Shown one piece after another: positions 34,678 through 42,646 of a stretch of 64,000 nt of DNA. The first letter of the stretch is position 1. Every line of letters begins with the position of its first letter. Origin of the DNA: Promicromonospora umidemergens (GTDB lineage Bacteria > Actinomycetota > Actinomycetes > Actinomycetales > Cellulomonadaceae); NCBI RefSeq assembly GCF_024171995.1, contig NZ_JAMTCT010000017.1:62001-126000 (forward strand). Reading direction: 5' to 3'. A program made the translations under genes and the position numbers. The notes under the pieces are model-generated. The model was not told the DNA's origin, made no database searches, and saw only the letters and a list, made by a program, of their open reading frames with translations.

Positions 34678-34775
34678 ATGAGCGCCGAAGTCAATGTCTG
34701 CTACCGACCCGGGAGGGCATCATGAACACCGTCAAGCCCGTCGCAAGCCACGCGCGAAAGGAGAGCCCATGTTGA
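34678..34775 (+). other. Two overlapping mini-ORFs leading into the MBL gene
   Basis: ATG 34678, with a strong AGGAGGAACGA site, opens a 15-residue ORF (MSAEVNVCYRPGRAS) ending at 34725. ATG 34722 opens a 17-residue ORF (MNTVKPVASHARKESPC) ending at 34775, which overlaps the MBL start at 34769. They may couple translation, be leader peptides, or be scars of a deleted gene. No homology is recognised. Confidence 0.35.
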
Positions 34776-35620
34776 CGCAGGTCGCGGAGGGTGTGCTGGT
34801 CCACCAGAGCGAGCTACTCCTGAACAACACCGTCGTCGTGCGGGGCTCGGCCGGCGTGCTGCTCATCGACGCCGGGATCACCGGCGAGGAGATGGCATGC
34901 CTCGCGAGCGACCTTCGGGAGCTGGGCCAGCCTGTCGTGGCGGGCTTCTCGACGCATCCGGACTGGGATCACGTGCTCTGGGATGCCGCGCTCGGCGACG
35001 CGCCCCGGTACGGCACAGCCCGCTGTGCAGCCATCATGCGAGACCTGCGGTCGAACGGGGACTGGAAGGCCCGCGCTGCCGAAGGGCTGCCGCCGGAGAT
35101 AGCCGAGGACACGCCACTGGACCTCTTCGGCCTGATCACGGGCCTGCCCGCCGGAACCTCGCAGATCCCGTGGGATGGCCCCGAGGTTCGAATCATCGAG
35201 CACCCGGCGCATTCCCCGGGCCATGCGGCGTTGGTGATCGTGGAGCGCGGCGTTCTCATCGCCGGCGACATGCTCTCCGACGTCTTCGTTCCGATGCTCG
35301 ATGAATTCACCAGCACAAATGACCCGGTCGAGGAGTACCTGGTCGGACTGCGGATGCTCGAGGGCGTGGCGGACGAGGCGGATGTTGTCATTCCGGGTCA
35401 CGGCTCCATCGGCGGGGCGGGCCAGGTGCGCGCACGGATCGAGCTGGATCGCGCGTACGTGGACGCCTTGCGCGACAGCCGTGATCCCAGCGACCCGCGC
35501 ATCGGCCCCGCGGCCAAGCCTGGCTGGGAATGGGTGAGCGACATCCACGCCGGCCAAGCCCAGAGCGTCGCTCAGAGAAGCAAGCGCGACGGACTCCCGG
35601 CTAAGAGATCGCGCGGGTAG
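34769..35620 (+). CDS. MBL-fold metallo-hydrolase
   Basis: A 283-residue protein. The metallo-beta-lactamase fold is marked by GVLLIDAGIT, the metal site THPDWDHVLW (HxDxDH, with Asp where most members have His), the later HSPGHAALV, AGDMLSD and the final PGHGS. This supports a dinuclear-metal hydrolase, although the Asp in motif 1 may shift metal preference. Substrate unknown. ATG 34769 follows AAAGGAGAG. Two overlapping mini-ORFs precede it. It is downstream of the EamA gene, but the gap suggests separate control. Confidence 0.87.
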   Translation: MLTQVAEGVLVHQSELLLNNTVVVRGSAGVLLIDAGITGEEMACLASDLRELGQPVVAGFSTHPDWDHVLWDAALGDAPRYGTARCAAIMRDLRSNGDWKARAAEGLPPEIAEDTPLDLFGLITGLPAGTSQIPWDGPEVRIIEHPAHSPGHAALVIVERGVLIAGDMLSDVFVPMLDEFTSTNDPVEEYLVGLRMLEGVADEADVVIPGHGSIGGAGQVRARIELDRAYVDALRDSRDPSDPRIGPAAKPGWEWVSDIHAGQAQSVAQRSKRDGLPAKRSRG

Positions 35621-35681
35621 GGCGAGGGGTGGTGTGGCTGAGAGGTCCCAAGAACTATTGGACAGTTGATTCCGATGATTC

Positions 35682-35796
35682 TTACGCAGCGATATTCGCC
35701 GTGTGCCAGGCTTCTTTGAATTCATTCGATGTTCGGTAACCGAGCGTGGAGTTCCGTGCGCCGATCCTCGGATGACGACGAACGGCTAGAACAGCG
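35682..35796 (-). mobile_element. IS3-family transposase remnant (C-terminal end)
   Basis: On the minus strand a short frame reads ARNSTLGYRTSNEFKEAW then HTANIAA and stops at 35684-35682. LGYRTxxEF is the conserved C-terminus of IS3-family OrfB transposases. Nothing upstream continues the catalytic core, so only the tail remains. The adjoining GGTCCCAAGAACTATTGGACA near 35645-35665 looks like an IS end. From 35797 to 36057 the DNA is less GC-rich and holds only broken frames, probably more of the remnant. Confidence 0.65.
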
Positions 35797-36057
35797 GTGA
35801 CATGGTTTTGGGCAAAGTTCCTTCTATCGAGAACGGCAAGGCGCGGTGCCGGCTACTTCTATATCGGCAATCAATGGTATGTCGTCGAGGGTCGTTGTGG
35901 AGAACCCTGGGTGCTGAATGAAGCATTCCTTCGTGACCGGATCGGGACGGCTCCTTGTAGCTGTCGCGACGCGCCGCGTGGGAGAACACCGAACTTGTTC
36001 GCCACTTCGGCAAACGTCACAGAATGACGGCTGTGGTTGCCCGGCTGGAGAGCTCGT

Positions 36058-36648
36058 TCATTTCCGGGAGGTGGTGCGGGCGCGGATGTGTGCGCGTTCG
36101 CCTTGTCGTCCGATGAGGCAGAGGTATTCCACGGGCTGGGTGGTTGCGGCGCCGAACCAGTGTGGTGTGCGGGTGTCGAACTCGGCGGCTTCACCGGGCG
36201 AGAGGACCATGTCGTGTTCACCGAGCACGAGCCGTAGTTTTCCGTTGAGGACGTAGGCCCATTCGTACCCCTCGTGGGTCTTGGGGGCGGGCTGATCCGA
36301 GGGGCGGCCTCCGGGAACGATGAACTTGTAGGCCTGGACACCCCCGGGGCGCCGGGTCAACGGCAGGACGGTCTGCCCTCCCTTGCAGTGGATGGGGCGT
36401 AGGTGAATACGTGGGTCACCGGTGGCTGGGGCGTCAACCAGCTCGTCGAGCGTGACGCCGTGGGCTCTGGCCAGAGGTAGCAGCTGTTCCAGGGTCGGTC
36501 GCCGGGAGCCGGACTCCAGTCGGGACAGCGTGCTGACGGAGATGCCGGTAGCGGCCGACAGCTCGGCGAGCGTGATCTCACGTTCGTGGCGGAGCCTGCG
36601 CAGCCGGGGTCCGACGGCGTCGAGGCCCTCGCCTTTCTCGTCGTTCAT
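36058..36648 (-). CDS. XRE-cupin transcriptional regulator
   Basis: A 196-residue regulator. Residues about 10-70 form an XRE helix-turn-helix (LRRLRHEREITLAELSAATGISVSTLSRLESGSRRPTLEQLL). About 115-190 form a cupin_2 barrel (KTHEGYEWAYVLNGKLRLVLGEHDMVLSPGEAAEFDTRTPHW). This architecture binds a small ligand and often controls a neighbouring metabolic gene. ATG 36648 is chosen as the domain start; longer frames lack support. It is divergent from the DUF1684-NTF2 gene. A shortened paralogue with the same cupin lies at 60037-60342. Confidence 0.87.
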   Translation of the reverse strand: MNDEKGEGLDAVGPRLRRLRHEREITLAELSAATGISVSTLSRLESGSRRPTLEQLLPLARAHGVTLDELVDAPATGDPRIHLRPIHCKGGQTVLPLTRRPGGVQAYKFIVPGGRPSDQPAPKTHEGYEWAYVLNGKLRLVLGEHDMVLSPGEAAEFDTRTPHWFGAATTQPVEYLCLIGRQGERAHIRARTTSRK

Positions 36649-36669
36649 GGCTGCGAGTTTGCCAGAACA

Positions 36670-36683
36670 GCAACAATGTTTGC
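36670..36683. promoter_or_regulatory. Candidate XRE-cupin operator
   Basis: GCAACAATGTTTGC is an imperfect palindrome in the divergent gap, 22 bases upstream of the XRE-cupin start. It matches 11 of 14 bases with GCAACATTCGTTGC at 60336-60349, which lies before the truncated paralogue. Presence at both loci suggests a shared recognition sequence. Confidence 0.45.
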
Positions 36684-36758
36684 GCATTTCCGCGCGGTCC
36701 TCACAGGGTGGCACCTGAAGGGCGCTCGTTCCGGGCGTCAACAGGAACAGGAGGATCT

Positions 36759-37997
36759 ATGTCCACTGAGGACTCTGGCGACCTGGGTGTACCGGGGGAG
36801 TACGCGACCTGGCGGAAGAACCGTTGGGAGGAGATCGCCGGCCCGGGCGGCAAGGCGGGCACCGTCCAGCTGGCCATGCTCTCGCATCCCGAACCAAGGC
36901 TGCAGGGCCTGCCCGGTCGATGGGAGGTGAGTGCCTCGGGGGTCTTGACCCTCACCGCCACCGCTGCGGACGGAGTGTCGATCGGCGGGCGACCGGTGAC
37001 CGGTGCGGTGGAAGTGACATCCGGCAGCCAGGTGGAGCTTGCTGACGGGCGGGTGTGTTTCGTCCAGGGACGGGGCGGAACCTACGGCATGGTCGTCTGG
37101 GACCCTGCCGCACCGGTTCTCACGAGGCTGCGCGATATCGCGAGCTATCCCTACGATCCGAGCTGGGTCGTCGACGCCGAGTACCGGGCGGTGCCCGGTC
37201 GTACGGTCGAGGTGGGACGACTGACCAGCCCGCGGAGCAAGGAGACCGTGTCTGCCCCGGGCGACCTGGTCGTCGAGCTCGGCGGCCAGGAGCACACCCT
37301 GGTGGTGCTGGAGTCCGTCCCCGGCCTGCGTCTGGCGGTATTCACCGATCCAAGCAGCGGCACCGACACACCCGAGATCGGTCGGTGGTTGACGCTCCCG
37401 CCGGACGGGGGCAGCACCCTCCGGGTCGACTTCAACCAGGTGATCCTGCCGCACCATGTGTTCTCCACGGCGTTCCCGTGCCCGATCCCGCTTGAAGCGA
37501 ACCATCTTCCGGTCGTCGTCGACGCCGGGGAACGTGCACTCGTCCTCGACGAGAACAGCAGGAGCACTGTGACCGAGCCCGACAAGAAAGGACAGGACGG
37601 AATCATGGGACCGGAACTGACCGAGAAGGCGGTCCAGTACCTGCGGCATCTGGAGAAGTTCGACTTCGCGAGCATGCGAGCGATGTGCACGGACACGGCC
37701 ACCGTGTGGCACAACGACGGCAAGGGCGAGCAGACGATCGAGGAGAACCTCGAGCAGCTCGAGCAGATGTCGAGCGGCGGGGGTGTCGTTGCCTTGCGGT
37801 ACGAGATCACCCGTCAGTTCCAGAAGCCCGACGAGGTGCTCCAGCAGCACGTGCTGCACATCAACATGCCCGACGGGTCCGGCACCGAGCTGCCCGTGGC
37901 GATGTACTTCGGTTTCAAGGGCGGTCTCATCGACCGCATCGAGGAGTACGCGAACATGACGTCGCCCAACGAAGGCACTGTGAGCGACGACAGCTGA
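36759..37997 (+). CDS. DUF1684 protein fused to an NTF2/SnoaL-like domain
   Basis: A 412-residue cytoplasmic protein. Residues about 15-265 match DUF1684: WRKNRWEEIAGPGG, a beta-rich middle, then RVDFNQVILPHHVFSTAFPCPIPLEANHLPVVVDAGER. From about 280, after a short linker with Met-Gly-Pro, comes an NTF2-like domain (LTEKAVQYLRHLEKFDFASMRAMCTDTATVWHNDGKGE). Both domains are usually separate proteins, so this is a fusion. ATG 36759 has CAGGAGG upstream. It is divergent from an XRE-cupin regulator that is its likely controller. Function unknown; a small-molecule role is plausible. Confidence 0.8.
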   Translation: MSTEDSGDLGVPGEYATWRKNRWEEIAGPGGKAGTVQLAMLSHPEPRLQGLPGRWEVSASGVLTLTATAADGVSIGGRPVTGAVEVTSGSQVELADGRVCFVQGRGGTYGMVVWDPAAPVLTRLRDIASYPYDPSWVVDAEYRAVPGRTVEVGRLTSPRSKETVSAPGDLVVELGGQEHTLVVLESVPGLRLAVFTDPSSGTDTPEIGRWLTLPPDGGSTLRVDFNQVILPHHVFSTAFPCPIPLEANHLPVVVDAGERALVLDENSRSTVTEPDKKGQDGIMGPELTEKAVQYLRHLEKFDFASMRAMCTDTATVWHNDGKGEQTIEENLEQLEQMSSGGGVVALRYEITRQFQKPDEVLQQHVLHINMPDGSGTELPVAMYFGFKGGLIDRIEEYANMTSPNEGTVSDDS

Positions 37998-38016
37998 TCC
38001 AGTGCTGCGGGATCTC

Positions 38017-38049
38017 CGGCACCTGGGCGCGACCGGCGCCCAGGTGCCG
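38017..38049 (+). terminator. Strong terminator hairpin after the DUF1684 fusion
   Basis: GGCACCTGGGCGC at 38018-38030 pairs without mismatch with GCGCCCAGGTGCC at 38036-38048, plus a closing C-G pair, with a 5-base loop. It starts 19 bases after the stop codon and also faces the convergent membrane-protein gene. Confidence 0.75.
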
Positions 38050-38096
38050 ATGACAATCTTGGTCTGCCGAGAAGCGTTCAGAGACGCCGGTGACCT

Positions 38097-38969
38097 CTAA
38101 CCCACCCGGTGCTGGAAGAGTTGGCACACTCCGCACGCCCGCTGGGCGAACTCGTCGACCGTGACCGGTTCCAGCGACGCGACGAACTCCTCCTGCGGCA
38201 CCCCGAGCAGGTCGGAGCCCTCGACCGTCACATAGGCCCCGTGCACCAAAGGCTCACCCTCGAAGAAGGGACTGCCGGGCGGATCGAGAATGACGAGGAC
38301 CTCCTGGTCCCGGTCGTAACCCGGCCGTAGCGCGATCTGCGCGGAGCCCTCGGAGCAGTCGATCTCGCGAGGCACCCAGGGTGAGTCTTGCTGTGGTGCG
38401 AGGAGCGTGATCTCTGGACAGGCGGCTGCCTGGGCCCGGACGTCGGCGTGATGCAGGACGCCGATGACAGCTCGGTCGGCCACCGTCGTCAGACCCAGGA
38501 GCAGCACCGCAGCTCCGGTGGCGAGCCACCGTGACCGGCGGGCCAGACCTGGCGCGGTCAGCAGGCCGACGATGGCGGGTGCCGCCAGCGCCGTCACGAT
38601 CGTCGGTACGGCCCGGTCCGATCCGGGCCAGGCTCCGGCCCCGGCGAACCACACGCCGGCGATCGCCAGCGGGACCACGGTGAGGGCGTGGACCCATCCG
38701 AGACGCAGCCGTCGGGCAATGACGATGTGCAGGACGAATGACAGGGCCAGAGCTACGAGGAGTCCGAGAAACCAGGCAACCAGGATTCCCCACCCCTCAC
38801 CGGAGCCGGAGTCGTCGATGACGGCGAGCACTCCGAGGAAGGCCCCGTAGACAAGGCCGGGGATGCCGACGGAGATGCCGAACGCGCGATACGCGTCGAG
38901 GAGATGGCGGCCCAGCGTCCGAGTTCCGCCACCGGCCGGATCCTGAGCCTTCACGTCGCTGGTGACCAT
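38097..38969 (-). CDS. Membrane protein of unknown function with extracytoplasmic tail
   Basis: A 290-residue protein with about five hydrophobic helices in residues 30-175 (IPGLVYGAFLGVLAVI, ILVAWFLGLLVALALSFVLHIVIA, VHALTVVPLAIAGVWFAGAG, TIVTALAAPAIVGLLTA, WLATGAAVLLLGL). A soluble C-terminal tail (about 180-290) has cysteines at CPEIT, DCSEG and CGVCQLF that may form disulfides outside the cell. I do not recognise a family. ATG 38969. Convergent with the DUF1684 gene. The 293-base gap to the HAD gene has a coding-like patch but no supported gene. Confidence 0.7.
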   Translation of the reverse strand: MVTSDVKAQDPAGGGTRTLGRHLLDAYRAFGISVGIPGLVYGAFLGVLAVIDDSGSGEGWGILVAWFLGLLVALALSFVLHIVIARRLRLGWVHALTVVPLAIAGVWFAGAGAWPGSDRAVPTIVTALAAPAIVGLLTAPGLARRSRWLATGAAVLLLGLTTVADRAVIGVLHHADVRAQAAACPEITLLAPQQDSPWVPREIDCSEGSAQIALRPGYDRDQEVLVILDPPGSPFFEGEPLVHGAYVTVEGSDLLGVPQEEFVASLEPVTVDEFAQRACGVCQLFQHRVG

Positions 38970-39262
38970 GCCCCGAATTCTTGCGCAGAGATTCGTCTCC
39001 GTCGCGGAAATGTTCGCATTGAACCGCCGCAGCGGGCGCGGATCGTGCTCCTGGCAGATGAGGCCGCTCGAACACGGCTACGGCCGAGCCGAGCCAGCAA
39101 ACGGCGGCCGTACGTCGTCAGGCAGCGGACCTCGAGAAGGAGATCGCCGACCTCGTGGTGCGGCGATGGCGGAGCAGCGTCGGCGAGGTGGTGGCATCGT
39201 GTTGTGGACGCGGAAGATTCCGGCGCCGCGGTTCCAGGACGGGCGGGTAGGAGGAGCAGACG

Positions 39263-39979
39263 TTGAACGTCGCGATCCCCAGCGTTGACCATCCGGTGAG
39301 CCCAGAAGGCCCGCGCAGGCCGCGGCTCCTGGTCTTCGACGTCAACGAGACCTTGTCGGACATGGAGCCGATCGCCGGGAGGTTCGAGGCGGTCGGCGCC
39401 CCGGCGCATCTGGCCAAAGCCTGGTTCGCGGGTCTGCTGCGTGACGGGTTCGCGCTCACGGTCGCCCAGGAGAACCCTTCCTTTGCGCAGCTGGGCGCCG
39501 AGGGACTCCGGTCGGCTCTGGCGGGGATGCCGTTGAACCGCCCGGTGGAGGAGGCCGTGGACCACATCATGGCCGGGTTCTCGAGGCTGACAGTTCATCC
39601 GGACGTACCCGGTGGTGTGCGGGCGCTGGCAGAGCTGGGCATCCGGCTGGTCACTCTGAGCAACGGGTCGGAGTCGGTCGCGCAGCGGCTGTTGTCCGAT
39701 GCGGGGGTGGGCGATGCCTTCGAGGATTTCCTGTCCGTGGAGCAGGCCGGCATCTGGAAACCGGCGCCCGGTGCCTATGCGTTCGCGCTGGAATCCTGCG
39801 GGGTGGACCCGATGGACGCGATGCTGGTGGCTGCTCATGCCTGGGACACCGACGGAGCGCACCGAGCCGGCTTGGCCGCCGCCTGGATCAACCGGACCGG
39901 CGGACGCTACCCGGAGTACTTCCGGCCGCCGGACCTGGAGGCTATCTCGCTGCTCCACCTGGCGGAACAGCTCCGCTAG
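39263..39979 (+). CDS. Haloacid dehalogenase-type HAD hydrolase
   Basis: A 238-residue HAD-family protein of the type II haloacid dehalogenase group. The nucleophile motif is FDVNETLSD, motif II is LVTLSNGS, motif III lies around KPAPGAYAFAL, and motif IV is VAAHAWDTDGAHRAGL, as in L-2-haloacid dehalogenases. Members split carbon-halogen or phosphate-ester bonds. TTG 39263 has GGAGGAG about 8 bases upstream. The gene is independent of the neighbouring sigma-factor locus. Confidence 0.87.
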   Translation: MNVAIPSVDHPVSPEGPRRPRLLVFDVNETLSDMEPIAGRFEAVGAPAHLAKAWFAGLLRDGFALTVAQENPSFAQLGAEGLRSALAGMPLNRPVEEAVDHIMAGFSRLTVHPDVPGGVRALAELGIRLVTLSNGSESVAQRLLSDAGVGDAFEDFLSVEQAGIWKPAPGAYAFALESCGVDPMDAMLVAAHAWDTDGAHRAGLAAAWINRTGGRYPEYFRPPDLEAISLLHLAEQLR

Positions 39980-39994
39980 CCCCAGGCCGAGCCG

Positions 39995-40117
39995 GTGTCC
40001 AGCGAAACCAGGACGACCGACCTCGCGTGCCGCGTCTACCGCGTGGACGGGCGCCTCGCGCCGTACCCCTCGTTGGCGCAGGTCCGCGAGCGGCTCACGA
40101 ACCGGTCCACCGGCTGA
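39995..40117 (+). other. Possible 40-residue protein before the ECF sigma locus
   Basis: GTG 39995 opens a frame with coding-like composition ending at 40117 and containing LACRVYRVDGRLAPYPSLAQ. It lies between HAD and the sigma gene and is too short for automated calling. It may be a true small protein or the tail of a lost gene; no family is recognised. Confidence 0.35.
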
Positions 40118-40135
40118 CCCGCGTAGGTTGGGAAG

Positions 40136-40195
40136 ATGCTGATCGGAATGCCTGCTGACACCGGCTGCCGCGCCGTCCTCGTCGAGCAGCGGTGA
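40136..40195 (+). other. Leaderless 19-residue ORF overlapping the ECF sigma start
   Basis: -10 TAGGTT at 40124-40129 is followed after six bases by ATG 40136, so the mRNA would begin with this ORF (MLIGMPADTGCRAVLVEQR). Its stop (TGA 40193-40195) overlaps the sigma start GTG 40192. It may be a leader that couples translation into the sigma gene. Confidence 0.4.
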
Positions 40196-40770
40196 ACCGG
40201 GCCGGGAACGCTGCCCTGCCCGACGCCGTCCCGGACGGGCCACTGTCACCGTTCGACACGTACGTGGTGCCGGAGATACCGGTGCTCTACCGCGTCGGCC
40301 TCGCGCTGACGCACCAGCACGCCGACGCCGAGGACCTGGTCCAGGAGACCTTGATCCGTGCCTTCCGTGCGATCCACCGGTTCGATGGGGCTCATCCGCG
40401 GGCCTGGTTGCTGACGATCATGCGGCACACGCACCTCAACCGGCTCCGGGTCCGTAGTGCCGTGCTCCTCGCCGACGGTGACGGTGTGGGCGACGGCCTG
40501 GACCGGGTCGGCCCGCCGGTACCGGCGGCGGAGGACGTCGTGGTCAGTGGTCTCTTCGAAGCGGCCACGGAGAAGTCGCTGGCGGCACTGTCGGACAAGC
40601 ACCGGCGGGTCGTGCAGCTCGTCGACCTCGGGGGACTGTCTTACCAGGAGGCTGCGGACGAGCTCGGAGTTCCGCGTGGGACGGTGATGAGCCGGCTGCA
40701 CCGGGCTCGCGCGCGCATCCGGGCGGACCTCGCCACAGCGGGGCTGGCGCCCCGTAGGAAGGGGATGTGA
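40192..40770 (+). CDS. ECF-type RNA polymerase sigma factor
   Basis: A 192-residue group IV sigma factor. Region 2 is seen as HADAEDLVQETLIRAFRAIHRF (the -10 binding part), and region 4 as LDLGGLSYQEAADELGVPRGTVMSRLHRARARI (the -35 reading helix-turn-helix); the linker spans about 100-125. GTG 40192 overlaps a leaderless mini-ORF. Its stop overlaps the start of a zinc-finger anti-sigma gene, so the pair forms one unit. Target promoters are not evident within the window. Confidence 0.92.
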   Translation: MNRAGNAALPDAVPDGPLSPFDTYVVPEIPVLYRVGLALTHQHADAEDLVQETLIRAFRAIHRFDGAHPRAWLLTIMRHTHLNRLRVRSAVLLADGDGVGDGLDRVGPPVPAAEDVVVSGLFEAATEKSLAALSDKHRRVVQLVDLGGLSYQEAADELGVPRGTVMSRLHRARARIRADLATAGLAPRRKGM

Positions 40771-41024
40771 TGATCCGGATGTCGCTTCTTGAGTGCTATC
40801 ACGTGGCCAAGACGCTGCAGAGCTACCTCGATGGTGAGGCGGAGCCGGCCACGTCCGGCGTGGTCGCCGCACACCTCGAGACGTGCCGCCGCTGTGGCCT
40901 GGAGGCGGAGACGTACCTGGCGATCAAGGCGGCCCTCGCGGCAGGCAGCCAGGATCCGCCACCTGTCGACCCGGACGCCGTCGCCCGCCTCAAGCGATTC
41001 GCCGACGGGCTCTCGGCTTCGTAG
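40770..41024 (+). CDS. Zinc-binding anti-sigma factor (zf-HC2)
   Basis: An 84-residue protein. The zinc-binding anti-sigma motif is seen as HLETCRRC (Hx3Cx2C), preceded by helix YHVAKTLQSYLDGEAEPA. There is no membrane helix, so it is a soluble anti-sigma that holds the adjacent ECF sigma factor and could release it on oxidation or zinc loss, as in RsrA-type proteins (by analogy). ATG 40770 overlaps the sigma stop (TGATG). Confidence 0.87.
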   Translation: MIRMSLLECYHVAKTLQSYLDGEAEPATSGVVAAHLETCRRCGLEAETYLAIKAALAAGSQDPPPVDPDAVARLKRFADGLSAS

Positions 41025-41026
41025 CC

Positions 41027-42478
41027 CTACCTCTTGCTCCAGGCTCGCCGCAGTGCGACGAGCCCGGTCAGGAGCCACCGGGTCGTCGGTGCGGCGAGGC
41101 GGTCCTGGACCGCGGAGATCGCCGCGTTCCATACGCCGTCGCCATAGGTGGGGTACGGGTGGGTCGTGCCGGCGAGGTCCGTGGCGGTCAGCCTTTTCCG
41201 GACGGCGAGGGTGACCTCGGCGAGCGATTCCCCCGCGCGAGGACCGACGACGGTTCCGCCCAGGATCCGGCCGCGTGCCCCGAGGGCCAGGCGCGAGAAC
41301 CCATCGGTGCGGCCTTCTGCCTGCGCCCGGTCGACGTCCACGTGCTCGCGCGTGAGCGTCCGCGGGTCCGGACCGCCGTCGTGCGCCCAGGTCGGGGTGC
41401 CGACGGCGGCGACTTCCGGATCGGTGAACGTCACCCTTGGGACAGCCGAGGCGTCCACGCGCCTGCGCACGCCAAGGACGGCGTTGCTCGCCGCGAGGCT
41501 GCCGTGCACACCGGCGACATGCGTGAACTGGGGATGCGGTGTGACGTCCCCCGCGGCCCAGATCCGCGCGCTGGAGGTGCGCAGCTGCGCGTCGACGGTC
41601 ACGTACCCCTTCGGGTCGACGTCGACGCCGGCGGCGTCCAGCCCGAGTCCGCCGGATCCGGGACGGCGTCCTACCGCGACGAGCAGGGCGTCGTAGGAGA
41701 CCTTGCGCTCGCCCGCGCCGTCGTCGACCACGAGCGTGCCGGCGGAACCCGGCTGCCCGTGGGCGGTGACCGCCTGGTGGCCGACCAAGACGTCGACGCC
41801 GTCGTGCACGAGCGCCGCGTGGACCAGTGCCGCAGCGTCCGGATCCTCGCGCGGCAGCAGGCGGGGCGCCATCTCGACGAGGGTCACGTGGGAGCCGAGC
41901 CGGGCGAACGCCTGACCGAGCTCACAACCGATGCTGCCGCCGCCCATGACGGCGAGGCGGCGGGGGAGCGTGTCGAGATCCCAGACGGAGTCGCTGGTCA
42001 GTGGTTCGGCCTCGGCCAGCCCGCGGACCGGGGGTATCGCGGGCTGCCCGCCCGTCGCGATGAGCGCCTGGTGAAAGCTGGTCCGGTGGCCATCGACGTC
42101 GACGGACGTGGGGCCGGTGAACACCGCGTCGCCCTGGATGACGTGCACCCCCGCCGCCGTCAGCGCCTCGGGTGTGTCCTGTGGCTCGATCGCCGCGATC
42201 GCCGAGCGCACGTGGCGCATCACCTCTGCGAAGTCCGACTCGACACCCGACACGTGCACGCCCAGTGTTGCCGCGCGGCGCGCCTCGGCAGCCCGGCCTG
42301 CGGCCGCGAGGAGCGCCTTGCTCGGCACGCATCCCGTCCAGAGGCAGTCTCCGCCGATGCGGTCCCGTTCGACGAGCGCCACCCGGGCACCGAGCCGTGC
42401 GGCGGTCTTGGCCGCCACGATCCCGGCGGTCCCCCCGCCGACGACGAGCAGGTCCCAGGGCTGGTGCGGTGCGGTCAC
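41027..42478 (-). CDS. Mercuric reductase-like FAD/NAD(P)-disulfide oxidoreductase
   Basis: A 483-residue class I flavoprotein. The FAD-binding VVGGGTAG lies near residue 12, the redox pair GGDCLWTGC holds Cys45 and Cys50, the NAD(P)-binding MGGGSIGCELGQAFARLG lies mid-protein, and the second FAD motif is IWAAGDVT. The C-terminal interface domain is present (VTFTDPEVAAVG), but no MerA-type cysteine pair ends the protein. GTG 42478 has GAGGAG at the right spacing; the longer frame from 42523 does not. It leads a flavoprotein/CDP-alcohol/TVP38 group on this strand. TVP38 and such flavoproteins are known to be linked or fused in some bacteria. Confidence 0.85.
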   Translation of the reverse strand: MTAPHQPWDLLVVGGGTAGIVAAKTAARLGARVALVERDRIGGDCLWTGCVPSKALLAAAGRAAEARRAATLGVHVSGVESDFAEVMRHVRSAIAAIEPQDTPEALTAAGVHVIQGDAVFTGPTSVDVDGHRTSFHQALIATGGQPAIPPVRGLAEAEPLTSDSVWDLDTLPRRLAVMGGGSIGCELGQAFARLGSHVTLVEMAPRLLPREDPDAAALVHAALVHDGVDVLVGHQAVTAHGQPGSAGTLVVDDGAGERKVSYDALLVAVGRRPGSGGLGLDAAGVDVDPKGYVTVDAQLRTSSARIWAAGDVTPHPQFTHVAGVHGSLAASNAVLGVRRRVDASAVPRVTFTDPEVAAVGTPTWAHDGGPDPRTLTREHVDVDRAQAEGRTDGFSRLALGARGRILGGTVVGPRAGESLAEVTLAVRKRLTATDLAGTTHPYPTYGDGVWNAAISAVQDRLAAPTTRWLLTGLVALRRAWSKR

Positions 42479-42646
42479 GTGTGGCTCCTCGTCATTCGAC
42501 CCGTCCTGGGCGGACGCGGTCACTGTGGTGGCAACCCGGTCCGGGCGGGCGCCGCTTCCATCAGATCGCGGTAGGAGTGCAGTCGCATGTGAGCAGTGGC
42601 GGGTTTGACGTCACGCTCGTACGACGGCTCAGGCCGGCAGGCTCGC

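Noticed and set aside
33726-34694. N-terminal extension of the MocR frame by more than 300 codons
   Set aside because: It overlaps the whole EamA gene on the other strand and the divergent promoter. The GntR domain begins just after 33725.
38970-39262. IS630-like or other transposase fragment before the HAD gene
   Set aside because: A patch reading PPQRARIVLLADEA resembles an IS630 N-terminal helix, and another reads like a coiled coil, but neither is long enough or joined to a catalytic part, so no element is called.
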